DNA of 17,948 nt, taken from positions 1 to 17,948 of the forward strand of contig JAJZDO010000936.1 in the NCBI GenBank assembly GCA_021805955.1. Reading direction: 5' to 3'. This stretch comes from Acidobacteriota bacterium. Its GTDB lineage: Bacteria; Acidobacteriota; Terriglobia; Terriglobales; Acidobacteriaceae. The number at the start of each line of letters is the position of its first letter. The stretch's first letter is position 1. Below are positions 1-6,514 of this stretch, piece after piece. Under the pieces are notes generated by a model, which did no database searches, had not been told where the DNA came from, and saw only the letters and a list, made by a program, of their open reading frames with translations. A program made the position numbers and the translations under genes.

Positions 1-90
1 CGCAGCACCACTGGTCTGCGGAATGGCCTACACCATTTCCCGACGCAAAGGCACCTAGCGTCCTCTCCAGAAACTCGGCGGGAGAGTTTC

Positions 91-822
91 GTGCATGAAT
101 CCACCATAGCCGCAGACCTGCATTCAAGGCTCAACTTGACGAGCGAGGCTTTGCGGAAGGCAGAAGAACGCGCCACTGCGGGCCTGCTGGCGTTGGAGTT
201 GATGCACGAAATCAGAAACCCGCTGGAGGCGGTAGGGAATCTGACCTACCTCGCGCTGGCAGAAGCCGAAAACGCCCGCGCGGTACGAATGTACCTGCGT
301 CGCGTCGAGGAACAACTGGCGACTCTCAACTACATCGCAAGCCATACGCTCGGATTTGCCCGCGCAACGGATTCCCCTCAGCAGGTCCGGCTCTCCACGC
401 TGGCGGAAGCGGCGCTCCGCATCCACCAACGAACCATGCAAGCCAAACAAATCCACCTCGTGAAGGATCTTTCGGAGGACCTGGTGGCGGAAGTCCATAC
501 GACCGAGATGCTGCAAGTCCTTTCGAATCTGATCGTTAACTCTGTCGACGCGTTGCCGCGCGCGGGCACGCTCTATCTCCGCCTGAAAAAACGCCGCAGC
601 GAGATTCACTTCGTGATTGCGGATAATGGCCATGGCATTCCCGAAGAGCACCGGAGTCGAGTATTCGAGCCGTTCTTCACCACCAAGAATAATGCTGGAA
701 CCGGGCTCGGTCTGGCCCTCTCCAAGAGAATCGTGGAGCATAATCGAGGCAAAATCTCCCTGCGCAGCAGCATCCGCCCCGGACGAAGCGGCACCGTTTT
801 CAAAATTTCCCTTCCTGCCTGA
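91..822 (+). CDS. Small soluble sensor histidine kinase
   Basis: Two-component sensor kinase that autophosphorylates on a histidine and passes the phosphate to a response regulator not present in this window. The 243-residue protein has an N-terminal coiled-coil-like stretch (about 10-35). A HisKA H-box follows, with His39 inside 'LMHEIRNPLEA'. The HATPase_c domain shows an N-box ('LSNLIVNSVDAL', Asn150), a G1 box ('IADNGHGIP', 177-183), an F-box ('FEPFFTT') and a G2 box ('GTGLGLAL', 203-210). There is no membrane segment, so it should be cytosolic. A GTG start at 91 is preferred because 'GGGAGAG' lies about 5 bases upstream. The frame stays open to the left edge without a stop, so a longer protein with a sensory domain cannot be excluded, but the extra residues look non-coding. 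What it senses cannot be told from the sequence. Confidence 0.9.
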   Translation: MHESTIAADLHSRLNLTSEALRKAEERATAGLLALELMHEIRNPLEAVGNLTYLALAEAENARAVRMYLRRVEEQLATLNYIASHTLGFARATDSPQQVRLSTLAEAALRIHQRTMQAKQIHLVKDLSEDLVAEVHTTEMLQVLSNLIVNSVDALPRAGTLYLRLKKRRSEIHFVIADNGHGIPEEHRSRVFEPFFTTKNNAGTGLGLALSKRIVEHNRGKISLRSSIRPGRSGTVFKISLPA

Positions 823-827
823 TACGG

Positions 828-858
828 TTCCGGTCCGGAGGATTTCCCGGACCCGGAA
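828..858 (+). terminator. GC-rich hairpin just after the histidine kinase
   Basis: Arms 828-838 and 847-858 pair over 11 base pairs with one bulged C and a loop of about 8 bases, starting 6 bases after the kinase stop. No T-tract follows, so it is not a canonical intrinsic terminator. It may act as a pause, processing or 3'-end-protecting hairpin. Confidence 0.35.
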
Positions 859-872
859 AGCGGCTGAAAACT

Positions 873-890
873 TAGTTGCCTTGGCAACTA
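873..890. promoter_or_regulatory. Perfect palindrome resembling a MarR-type operator
   Basis: Perfect 8-bp arms TAGTTGCC and GGCAACTA are separated by TT, giving an 18-bp dyad. The spacing and the TTGC...GCAA core resemble sites bound by MarR-family dimers. No intact gene follows on the plus strand, and the kinase gene upstream ends before it, so its target is unclear. It may be a leftover from a gene lost when the neighbouring IS remnant arrived. The family assignment is an inference. Confidence 0.4.
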
Positions 891-895
891 TATGG

Positions 896-919
896 CGCGC
901 CCTCGTTCTGGCGCGTTTT
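896..919 (+). terminator. Possible intrinsic terminator
   Basis: CGCGCC (896-901) and GGCGCG (910-915) form a 6-bp GC-only stem with an 8-base loop, followed directly by TTTT (916-919). It could end transcripts coming from the histidine kinase. The T-tract is short, so strength is doubtful. Confidence 0.35.
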
Positions 920-991
920 CCGATGGAGAATCATACTGCGCGCAAGGTATCAACCGACCGCTAGCGTAGTGTCAACAAATAGCTCGACATT

Positions 992-1257
992 TTTTGCTTA
1001 TCCGCTTGTTTCAGCTAGCCACTGCCGATTGGGGTTGGCATTCTGCGGCAAGGGAGGCATGTCTCGTGCGCCTCGTATCCGTTCATTAAGGTGTGGGCGT
1101 GCGGCCAGCCCCTAGGCCGAGCAGGTCTGGAATGCGGCCATGGGCTGCCTTTGGCGATTATGGCGGAAGACGAACTCATCGAGATAGAACTGAAGCTGGA
1201 CGCGGCGCACCGTCACACTACCCCTTGTGGCTTGCTGAGGCAACCGAATAAGCAAAA
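992..1257. repeat. Imperfect inverted repeats around the transposase remnant
   Basis: TTTTGCTTATCCG (992-1004) and CGAATAAGCAAAA (1245-1257) are inverted copies matching at 12 of 13 positions. They lie on either side of the transposase remnant. They could be the ends of an internally deleted IS1595-type element, but no target-site duplication was recognised and the right copy sits very close to the recognisable coding remnant. The element boundaries are therefore a guess. Confidence 0.35.
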
Positions 1258-1267
1258 GGTACTTAAC
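1112..1267 (-). pseudogene. Remnant of IS1595/ISXO2-type transposase (C-terminal end only)
   Basis: Reading the minus strand, an open stretch of 51 codons ends at a TAG (1112-1114). Its last 40 residues or so contain 'LQFYLDEFVFRHNR' and 'PMAAFQT', which match the hallmark C-terminus of ISXO2-like DDE transposases ('YLDEFxFRxNRR...AFQTLL'). No start, catalytic Asp residues or N-terminal zinc region are present. An in-frame stop (1268-1270) lies just upstream, so this is a decayed fragment. Recognisable similarity covers about 1112-1234. The opposite-strand open frame through this region is a shadow. Confidence 0.7.
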
Positions 1268-1290
1268 CTAGACAAGAAAGGACTCTGCAG

Positions 1291-1785
1291 TCACCTGTTT
1301 CGATTCAAACGGAAAATCGCCAAGTTCAAGGCTGTCGCGAAGCTGACCCACGCCAGATACGGCACCATCAACCATCCCGCTGGTGAATACACTTCCCAGA
1401 ACAGGGTCATCGTAGCCAGAATCGCCAGCCATAGAATACTGATTTCTCCCAGAGCGCCGGCAATCGCATGCCAGCGAAAGAGAATCATGCTCCACAGAAA
1501 ATTCAGCGCCAGCTGAATTAAAAACCAGATCAGCGCATAGGTCCGCAGCTGGGAAGCCGGCTGCATCCACACCATCCACGCTGCCATGCCCATCAAAATG
1601 TACAGCATCGTCCAGACAGGCCCGAAGATCCAGTTCGGCGGGTTGAAAGACGGTTTGCGCAGACTTGCATACCAACTCGGGATGGCCGTCCGCGTCAGTA
1701 GGCCGGAGATCAACCCTATAGCGACGCAGAAACCAACCCAGAAGATCAGTGCCGCCGGTGATCCGAAACCAGATATCTCATGCAT
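1291..1785 (-). CDS. tspO: TspO/MBR family membrane protein
   Basis: Integral membrane protein of the TspO/peripheral benzodiazepine receptor family. Members bind tetrapyrroles and related ligands and have been tied to porphyrin handling and stress responses; the exact bacterial role is unsettled. The 164-residue protein is of family length. It shows five hydrophobic segments and the conserved 'WYASLRKPSFNPPNW' block (about 38-52), then 'GPVWTMLYILMG', 'LNFLWSMILF' and 'YLAWVSFATALNLAIFRLN' near the C-terminus. The start at 1785 is supported by 'AAGGTGG' four bases upstream. It is transcribed divergently from thrS across an 89-bp gap. The downstream side faces the IS remnant. No photosynthesis or heme genes are visible nearby. 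Confidence 0.93.
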   Translation of the reverse strand: MHEISGFGSPAALIFWVGFCVAIGLISGLLTRTAIPSWYASLRKPSFNPPNWIFGPVWTMLYILMGMAAWMVWMQPASQLRTYALIWFLIQLALNFLWSMILFRWHAIAGALGEISILWLAILATMTLFWEVYSPAGWLMVPYLAWVSFATALNLAIFRLNRNR

Positions 1786-1874
1786 AGAACCACCTTACCG
1801 GGAATCAAGACGCTCGCTCGACGTACAACGCAAAAAACACCTATCCTGAAATCTGCGATCATTAGGAATCCACC
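1786..1874. promoter_or_regulatory. Divergent tspO/thrS intergenic region
   Basis: The 89-bp gap between two divergent starts must hold both promoters. The tspO ribosome-binding site is AAGGTGG (minus strand). The thrS start is preceded by 'TAGGA' about 8 bases upstream. No T-box-like leader or thrS operator hairpin could be recognised, and the -10/-35 hexamers are not clear enough to place. Confidence 0.4.
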
Positions 1875-3917
1875 ATGAACATAGATGCAAAATCGATTCA
1901 GGTGCAACTGCCCGATGGCAGCGCCCGCACCGTGCCCGCCGGAACCACTCCCTTGTCGATTGCCGCGGACATCTCGCCACGCCTGGCTGCGGCCGCGGTT
2001 GTCGCCCAGATTCGTCCCAAGCACGCGACTGGCGCCTCCGCCACAGCCGAGACAGAATCCGCAAATGAAGCCTCCATGTACAAGGCTGAGGATGCCGCCA
2101 GCGAACGCATGGTGGACCTGACCACGCCGTTGGAAGAAGACGTCACGCTGCGTCTGCTGACCGAGAAAGATCTCGAAGCGCTGAAGGTCGTGCGTCATTC
2201 CGCCGCCCACGTCATGGCGACTGCGGTCCTGGAATTGTTTCCGGAGACCAAGCTCGGCCACGGCCCTGCCACCGATAGCGGATTTTTCTATGACTTCTAT
2301 CGCCCCACGCCGTTCACGCCGGAGGACTTGAAGGCGATCGAGGATCGCATGGCCGTCATCGTTGCCCGCGACGAGAAATTTGTTCGCGAGTGGGAGCCGC
2401 GCGACGAAGGCCTGGCGCGCTTCAAAGTAGAAAACGACTTTATGAAGATGCACTTCATCGAGCGTTTTACCCAGCCTGGCGAGAAAATCTCTCTATATAG
2501 GAACGGCGCGTTTGTCGACTTTTGCCGCGGCCCTCACGTGCCTTCCACCAGCCGCGTTAAGGCGTTCAAGGTGCTGAGTATTGCCGGCGCCTACTGGCTC
2601 GGCGATGAAAAGAACCCGCAGCTGCAGCGCATCTATGGGACCGCCTTTTTCTCCAAGAAAGACATGGAGGAACATTTTGCCCGACTGGAAGAAGCGATGC
2701 GCCGCGACCATCGCGTGCTCGGCAAACAGCTAGACCTCTTCTCCATTCAGGACATAGCCGGTCCTGGCCTCATTTTCTGGCATCCCAAGGGCGGCATCAT
2801 CCGCAAGCTGATGGAAGACTGGATGCGCGATGAATGTATCCGTCGCGGTTACGATATGGTCTTTACCCCGCACGTGATGCGGCATGAACTGTGGAAGATC
2901 AGCGGACACGCGGGGTTCTATGCGCAGAACATGTACACGCCCATCAAATTGGACGATGCCGATTATCAGTTGAAGCCGATGAACTGTCCGGGGCACATCC
3001 TCATCTACAAGAACACGCCGAAAAGCTATCGCGATCTTCCCGTGCGATATGCCGAACTGGGCAACGTCTATCGCTATGAGCGCAGCGGAACCATGCACGG
3101 CCTGTTGCGGGTGCGCGGCTTTACCCAGGATGACGCTCACATCTTCTGCACACCAGAACAGATTGAAGATGAGGTTTCCGCGTGCATCGACTTTGCCGAT
3201 GCCGTGCTGAAAACTTTCGGCTTTGCGGAGTTCAAGGTCGAGCTTTCCACCTGGGACCCGAAGGACAAAGCCAGCTTCGTTGGCTCGGAAGAAAATTGGT
3301 CGCTGGCCATCGGCTCACTGGAACGCGTGCTCCAGCGCAAGGGTATTCCCTACAAGACCATTGCCGGCGAAGCTGCATTTTATGGCCCCAAGATCGACAT
3401 CAAGCTGGTCGACGCCCTGGGTCGCCTCTGGCAGCTTTCGACCGTGCAGTTCGACTTCAATCTTCCCGCGCGCTTTGAGCTGGAATATGTCGGCGAAGAT
3501 GGCGAGCGCCATCAGCCGGTGATGGTGCATCGCGCCTTGTTCGGCTCCGTGGAGCGCTTCTTCGGCGTGCTCATCGAACATTACGCCGGAGCTTTCCCGC
3601 TGTGGCTCGCTCCCGTGCAGGTCGGCCTGGTGCCGATCAGCGAAAAGCACATCGACTACGCGACAAAAGTACAGCAACAGTTACAAATAGCTGGCTTACG
3701 CATTGAACTCGACGACCGCAACGAAAAAATGAACGCCAAAATCCGCGACCTGACCATGCAGAAGATTCCTTATCTGCTTGTCATGGGCGATAAGGAAGCA
3801 GCCGCGAATACCGTTAGCGTTCGCACCCGCGGCAAAGGCGACCAAGGCTCTATGCCGCTGGAAGCATTCGCCACGAAAGCAAAAAAATTGGTGGAAGAGA
3901 AGAACACTGACCTATGA
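1875..3917 (+). CDS. thrS: Threonyl-tRNA synthetase
   Basis: Charges tRNA-Thr with threonine in the cytosol. The 680-residue protein has a TGS domain (about 5-90), then the editing domain with His108/His112 ('HSAAH') and Cys217/His221 ('DFCRGPH'). The class II catalytic core follows, with zinc ligands Cys371 ('MNCPGH'), His422 and His552, motif 2 'RYERSGTMHGL' and motif 3 near 552-572. The C-terminal anticodon-binding domain starts at about 580. Compared with the E. coli enzyme (642 residues; editing His73/His77/Cys182/His186, zinc Cys334/His385/His511), every landmark is shifted by 35 to 41. This places an extra segment of about 35 residues at about 47-78, inside the TGS region, rich in Ala, Thr and Glu. 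Catalytic residues are intact, so it should be active. The stop overlaps the next gene's ATG. Confidence 0.97.
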   Translation: MNIDAKSIQVQLPDGSARTVPAGTTPLSIAADISPRLAAAAVVAQIRPKHATGASATAETESANEASMYKAEDAASERMVDLTTPLEEDVTLRLLTEKDLEALKVVRHSAAHVMATAVLELFPETKLGHGPATDSGFFYDFYRPTPFTPEDLKAIEDRMAVIVARDEKFVREWEPRDEGLARFKVENDFMKMHFIERFTQPGEKISLYRNGAFVDFCRGPHVPSTSRVKAFKVLSIAGAYWLGDEKNPQLQRIYGTAFFSKKDMEEHFARLEEAMRRDHRVLGKQLDLFSIQDIAGPGLIFWHPKGGIIRKLMEDWMRDECIRRGYDMVFTPHVMRHELWKISGHAGFYAQNMYTPIKLDDADYQLKPMNCPGHILIYKNTPKSYRDLPVRYAELGNVYRYERSGTMHGLLRVRGFTQDDAHIFCTPEQIEDEVSACIDFADAVLKTFGFAEFKVELSTWDPKDKASFVGSEENWSLAIGSLERVLQRKGIPYKTIAGEAAFYGPKIDIKLVDALGRLWQLSTVQFDFNLPARFELEYVGEDGERHQPVMVHRALFGSVERFFGVLIEHYAGAFPLWLAPVQVGLVPISEKHIDYATKVQQQLQIAGLRIELDDRNEKMNAKIRDLTMQKIPYLLVMGDKEAAANTVSVRTRGKGDQGSMPLEAFATKAKKLVEEKNTDL

Positions 3918-4369
3918 CAGGAATGATTCAAAGAATCCCACAAAGGACAAACAACGATTGTGCTATTTGCACTGTTGCAATGGTAATGGGATCGCCCTAC
4001 ACATACGAAGACATATTGTGTGACAGCAAGCGCTATCCACACTCAACTGAAGATGGCAAATTCCTTGCATGGTGGGAGACATATTTTCACGACAAAGGGT
4101 TTCAAATTGCGTATAGACCGCTTTCAGATTTATCTGCGCTTTCTACATTTTCCGAAAGCACTTGTGGCATTGTTGGGATGGACATCCCCAAATTAAATTT
4201 GGCGCATTTTGTTGCGGTAGATGCATGGGGAATTGTCGATCCCGCAGATAACGCGCCCGATCATGTGGCTATATCGGAATATATCCGCACACGTCAAAGG
4301 GACGGTTGCATATTTCATAATGAATTTCTTGAGGTAAGGGCATGTCCTAAGGTTTTGGCTGTGCAATAA
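3914..4369 (+). CDS. Small C39/papain-like cysteine peptidase fold protein
   Basis: A 151-residue protein whose N-terminus reads 'QRTNNDCAICTVAMVMG', the typical Q-x5-C start of C39-like and papain-like peptidases. Gln10 would form the oxyanion hole and Cys16 the nucleophile, with the same six-residue spacing as Gln19/Cys25 of papain. Cys19 is an alternative. His98 ('LAHFVAVD') and Asp109 ('GIVDPAD') complete a plausible triad. There is no signal peptide, ABC-transporter domain or membrane segment, so it is not a bacteriocin exporter of the usual kind. Its ATG overlaps the thrS stop (ATGA), which suggests translational coupling. An ATG at 3923 is another possible start. The gene is visibly AT-richer and differs in codon use from thrS, suggesting transfer. 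Substrate and role are unknown. Confidence 0.72.
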   Translation: MTGMIQRIPQRTNNDCAICTVAMVMGSPYTYEDILCDSKRYPHSTEDGKFLAWWETYFHDKGFQIAYRPLSDLSALSTFSESTCGIVGMDIPKLNLAHFVAVDAWGIVDPADNAPDHVAISEYIRTRQRDGCIFHNEFLEVRACPKVLAVQ

Positions 4370-4435
4370 ACATAAGCGCTATGAGTAAATTGTTTCTGGA
4401 GAAAATTTATGGCAATTGTAGCTGGATATTGAAGT
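4370..4435 (+). other. AT-rich tail region with a strong ribosome-binding site and tiny ORF
   Basis: This AT-rich stretch follows the C39-like gene. It contains GGAG (4398-4401) seven bases before an ATG (4409), which opens a frame of only seven codons (MAIVAGY, stop 4430-4432), ending four bases before the inverted repeat. A second tiny frame starts at 4381 (18 codons). Either may be the truncated front of a lost gene. There is no evidence that they are translated. Confidence 0.25.
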
Positions 4436-4539
4436 GAGTCATTCTGAACGTAGCGTAGCGGAGTGAAGAATCCAGACAATATTCGCTTCGGTTGCGGTGC
4501 CATTACCCTCTGGATTCTTCGCTTCGCTCAGAATGACTC
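4436..4539. repeat. Interspersed inverted-repeat element (GTCATTCTGA...GAAGAATCC type)
   Basis: The left arm (4436-4476) reads GAGTCATTCTGA at its outer end and GAAGAATCCAGA at its inner end. The right arm (4509-4539) is its inverted copy, ending in CAGAATGACTC. The left arm carries about 10 extra bases of 'GTAGC'-like sequence, so the arms pair imperfectly in the middle. The centre is about 32 bases. This motif is familiar as a dispersed repeat in Acidobacteriota and other genomes. Here it lies between the convergent C39-like and DUF2442 genes and could serve as a bidirectional terminator. Confidence 0.75.
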
Positions 4540-4568
4540 TCCTTTGCCGGTGGGATATACGATAGCCT

Positions 4569-4982
4569 TCACCCAACCGCAACCTTCTTCGGTCTTCCGC
4601 CCAGCTTGCCGTTGTTTCTTGCGGCCAGCTCTTTTGCGGCGCTTCTCGATTTTCCTCCGGCCATGCCGAGCCGTCTCGCCATCCATTTTCGTGAGCCCAG
4701 AAAGCCTTCGAGTAACGCGGGCAGGTAAAAATCGGCGTCCAGCTTTGGGAAATGGATGCCGAAACCCGACGGCGTGATCTCAATCGCTTGCAACTGTGAA
4801 GGTGTGGCGCGCTCCAATCCCTCGGCGTCCTGCGGGGAAAAGGCAATGTCCAGGTTGGAATTGAGACGGACAATCACCCTATTCAGACGGCGGTCATATC
4901 GCGCGGAGACTGCCTTCGGCGCGCGTGTCGTAAGCGCCCTCGTCCGTTTGGCGGCGCGTTCGATCTCATTCTGCGTGACCAT
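4569..4982 (-). CDS. DUF2442 domain protein with AT-hook-like tail
   Basis: A 137-residue protein. The region 'ARYDRRLNRVIVRLNSN' followed by 'IAFSP' and 'LQAIEITPSGFGIHFPKLDADFYLPALL' matches the DUF2442 family. It is followed by a basic tail containing 'NGKLGGRPKK', an AT-hook-like DNA-binding motif. The start at 4982 is preferred over an upstream ATG because GGAGG lies six bases before it and the resulting 17-bp overlap with the upstream gene is typical of a translationally coupled pair. DUF2442 genes are often found beside DUF4160 genes, and such pairs are regarded as putative toxin-antitoxin modules. Here DUF2442 would be the DNA-binding, antitoxin-like partner. No biochemical role is certain. 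Confidence 0.78.
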   Translation of the reverse strand: MVTQNEIERAAKRTRALTTRAPKAVSARYDRRLNRVIVRLNSNLDIAFSPQDAEGLERATPSQLQAIEITPSGFGIHFPKLDADFYLPALLEGFLGSRKWMARRLGMAGGKSRSAAKELAARNNGKLGGRPKKVAVG

Positions 4983-5241
4983 GGATTTCCTCCCATGCCT
5001 GGCAGAGTTCATCGGAATGCTCCGCCAGCTTTTTCTCGGTGATTGTAGGTTCGCGCCGCGCGAACCTATAGTTTTCGCGCAACCGGACCCTACCTGCCGG
5101 ACAACCTAAAACAAACAGCGCCTCGGCGTCGGCCCCAATGACATGAACATGCGCAGGCCGGCGGTCATTGGGATAGATGACAACCCGCATGCTGCCGATC
5201 CGAAGGACTGTGGGCGCAGGAACAGCGTAGCAGAAAAACAA
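4966..5241 (-). CDS. DUF4160 domain protein
   Basis: Small (about 91 residues) cytosolic protein with the DUF4160 signature: 'PTVLRIGSMRVVIYPNDRRPAHVHV', then 'RLRENYRFARREPTITEKKLAEH' and 'LCQAWEEIHG'. The family is often coupled with DUF2442, and the two are suspected toxin-antitoxin partners, but its activity is unknown. The start is uncertain. The TTG at 5241 has no clear ribosome-binding site and no in-frame ATG or GTG lies between the upstream stop and the conserved 'PTVLRIG'. The only early ATG falls inside the domain (codon 19). Either the TTG or a CTG further upstream is used, or the front is damaged. The 3' end overlaps the DUF2442 gene by 17 bp. Confidence 0.72.
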   Translation of the reverse strand: MFFCYAVPAPTVLRIGSMRVVIYPNDRRPAHVHVIGADAEALFVLGCPAGRVRLRENYRFARREPTITEKKLAEHSDELCQAWEEIHGHAE

Positions 5242-5377
5242 AGCGGTTGGGTTAATTGCCGGCGCTTTCAGTCATGATGTGCAAACTGGAGTTTCCTTCT
5301 ACGCGCTGCCTGGGTTACGATTTCCATTAGCTAGTCTGTCGCGGTCTCAAGTCCATAGGAAGCGCGGTTTCCTCACC

Positions 5378-6508
5378 ATGCGAAAATTCATCACTGCTTT
5401 GTGTCTGCTGGCTTCGACCAGCCTTGTTGCATACGGCCAGGCTCTCAATTGGCAACCGGACCTTACGCGCCAACAGACCTACACGCCGATTCGGGTGTCC
5501 AGCGCAGATCCGACGGGGAGAAATGCGGATTCTCGCAGGATCGCTCCCGGCGCGACGTTTACCGTTCTCGATGCCGACGGCCCTGCGACGATTTCGCACA
5601 TTTGGTTCACCATTGCCGATAATGAACCCTACAATCTGAAACGCATCGTTCTGCGCATGTACTGGGACAATGAAACCACTCCCAGCGTGGAAACTCCGAT
5701 CGGAGATTTTTTTGGCCTGGGCCTGGGGTATTACTACAACTGGCAATCGGAAATGTTATCCGTAGGCAGCGTGAAGGCGCTCAATTGCTTTTTCCCTATG
5801 CCTTTTGCCAGGCATGCTCGCATCACCGTGACCAACGAAGGCAAAGACCCCATCAATTCGCTCTATTACAACATCGATTATCGGAAGTACTCGCATCCTC
5901 TCGCGCCTGACACGCTGTATTTCCACGCCGAGTATCGACAGGCGCAGCCCAATCATGGTTGGACGAACAAGTGGACCGGCAATGGAGATCCGCTGGTGAA
6001 CGATAAGGCGAATCTGGATGGCAAGGACAACTATGTATGGATGAATGCCGTCGGTCACGGACAATATGTGGGTGTTACTATGTCTGTCCTGCAAAACCAG
6101 GATGGCTGGTGGGGCGAAGGCGACGATATGTTTTTCGTCGATGGAGAACCACGGCCTTCCATTGCCGGGACAGGCTCGGAGGATTACTTCCTGGGAGCTT
6201 GGGATTTTGGAGGCACGCCATTTTCCTACCAACTTTACGGCGCTCCTGTGGTCGGAAACGAACTGGCTGGCGGTCGATCGAGCGTATATCGCTTCCATCT
6301 GGATTCACCCATTCCGTTCAGCAACTCGTTCAAAGCGACCATTGAGCATGGGCATGCCAACGCACGCTCAGACAACTATTATTCCGTTGCCTACTGGTAT
6401 CAGGCGGAGCCGCACGCTCCCTTTCCGGCGCTGCCGCCAGTCGAGGACAGAATCCCACGGCTGCAGATGGTCGGCGGCCCTGGAAATACGGGCGCGCCTG
6501 CGCAATAG
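5378..6508 (+). CDS. Secreted GH172 (DUF2961) glycoside hydrolase-like protein
   Basis: DUF2961 was reclassified as glycoside hydrolase family GH172, whose studied members act on alpha-D-fructofuranosides (difructose dianhydride I) and D-arabinofuranosides. The 376-residue protein starts with a signal peptide (about 1-22, 'MRKFITALCLLASTSLVAYGQA'-like, so likely periplasmic). Core motifs follow: 'GDFFGLGLGYYYNWQSE', 'GWWGEGDDMFFVDGE' and 'GTGSEDYFLGAWDF'. The two glutamates Glu247 (GWWGEGDD) and Glu268 (GTGSED) are 21 residues apart, the same spacing as the catalytic Glu270/Glu291 of the characterised Bifidobacterium enzyme. ATG 5378 is chosen because the signal peptide begins there; the frame extends to a GTG at 5279 but those extra residues look non-coding. 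No good Shine-Dalgarno is seen. It is convergent with the large receptor gene, six bases apart. Confidence 0.85.
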   Translation: MRKFITALCLLASTSLVAYGQALNWQPDLTRQQTYTPIRVSSADPTGRNADSRRIAPGATFTVLDADGPATISHIWFTIADNEPYNLKRIVLRMYWDNETTPSVETPIGDFFGLGLGYYYNWQSEMLSVGSVKALNCFFPMPFARHARITVTNEGKDPINSLYYNIDYRKYSHPLAPDTLYFHAEYRQAQPNHGWTNKWTGNGDPLVNDKANLDGKDNYVWMNAVGHGQYVGVTMSVLQNQDGWWGEGDDMFFVDGEPRPSIAGTGSEDYFLGAWDFGGTPFSYQLYGAPVVGNELAGGRSSVYRFHLDSPIPFSNSFKATIEHGHANARSDNYYSVAYWYQAEPHAPFPALPPVEDRIPRLQMVGGPGNTGAPAQ

Positions 6509-6514
6509 GCCCAA

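Noticed and set aside
2..58. Possible C-terminal tail of an upstream gene ending in 'TISRRKGT'
   Set aside because: Only 18 codons are visible before the TAG at 56-58 and no family signature can be recognised, so it cannot be supported as a gene.
892..969. 25-codon frame starting MARPRSGAF just after the MarR-like dyad
   Set aside because: It lacks a ribosome-binding site and overlaps the terminator-like hairpin; too short to identify.
1091..1516. Plus-strand ORF of 141 codons
   Set aside because: It runs antisense through the transposase remnant and into the tspO gene; its composition is a shadow of those.
4439..4873. Minus-strand ORF with 'VILSEAKNPEG' ending
   Set aside because: This phrase is the spurious translation of the dispersed repeat; the rest is antisense or out of frame to the DUF2442 gene.
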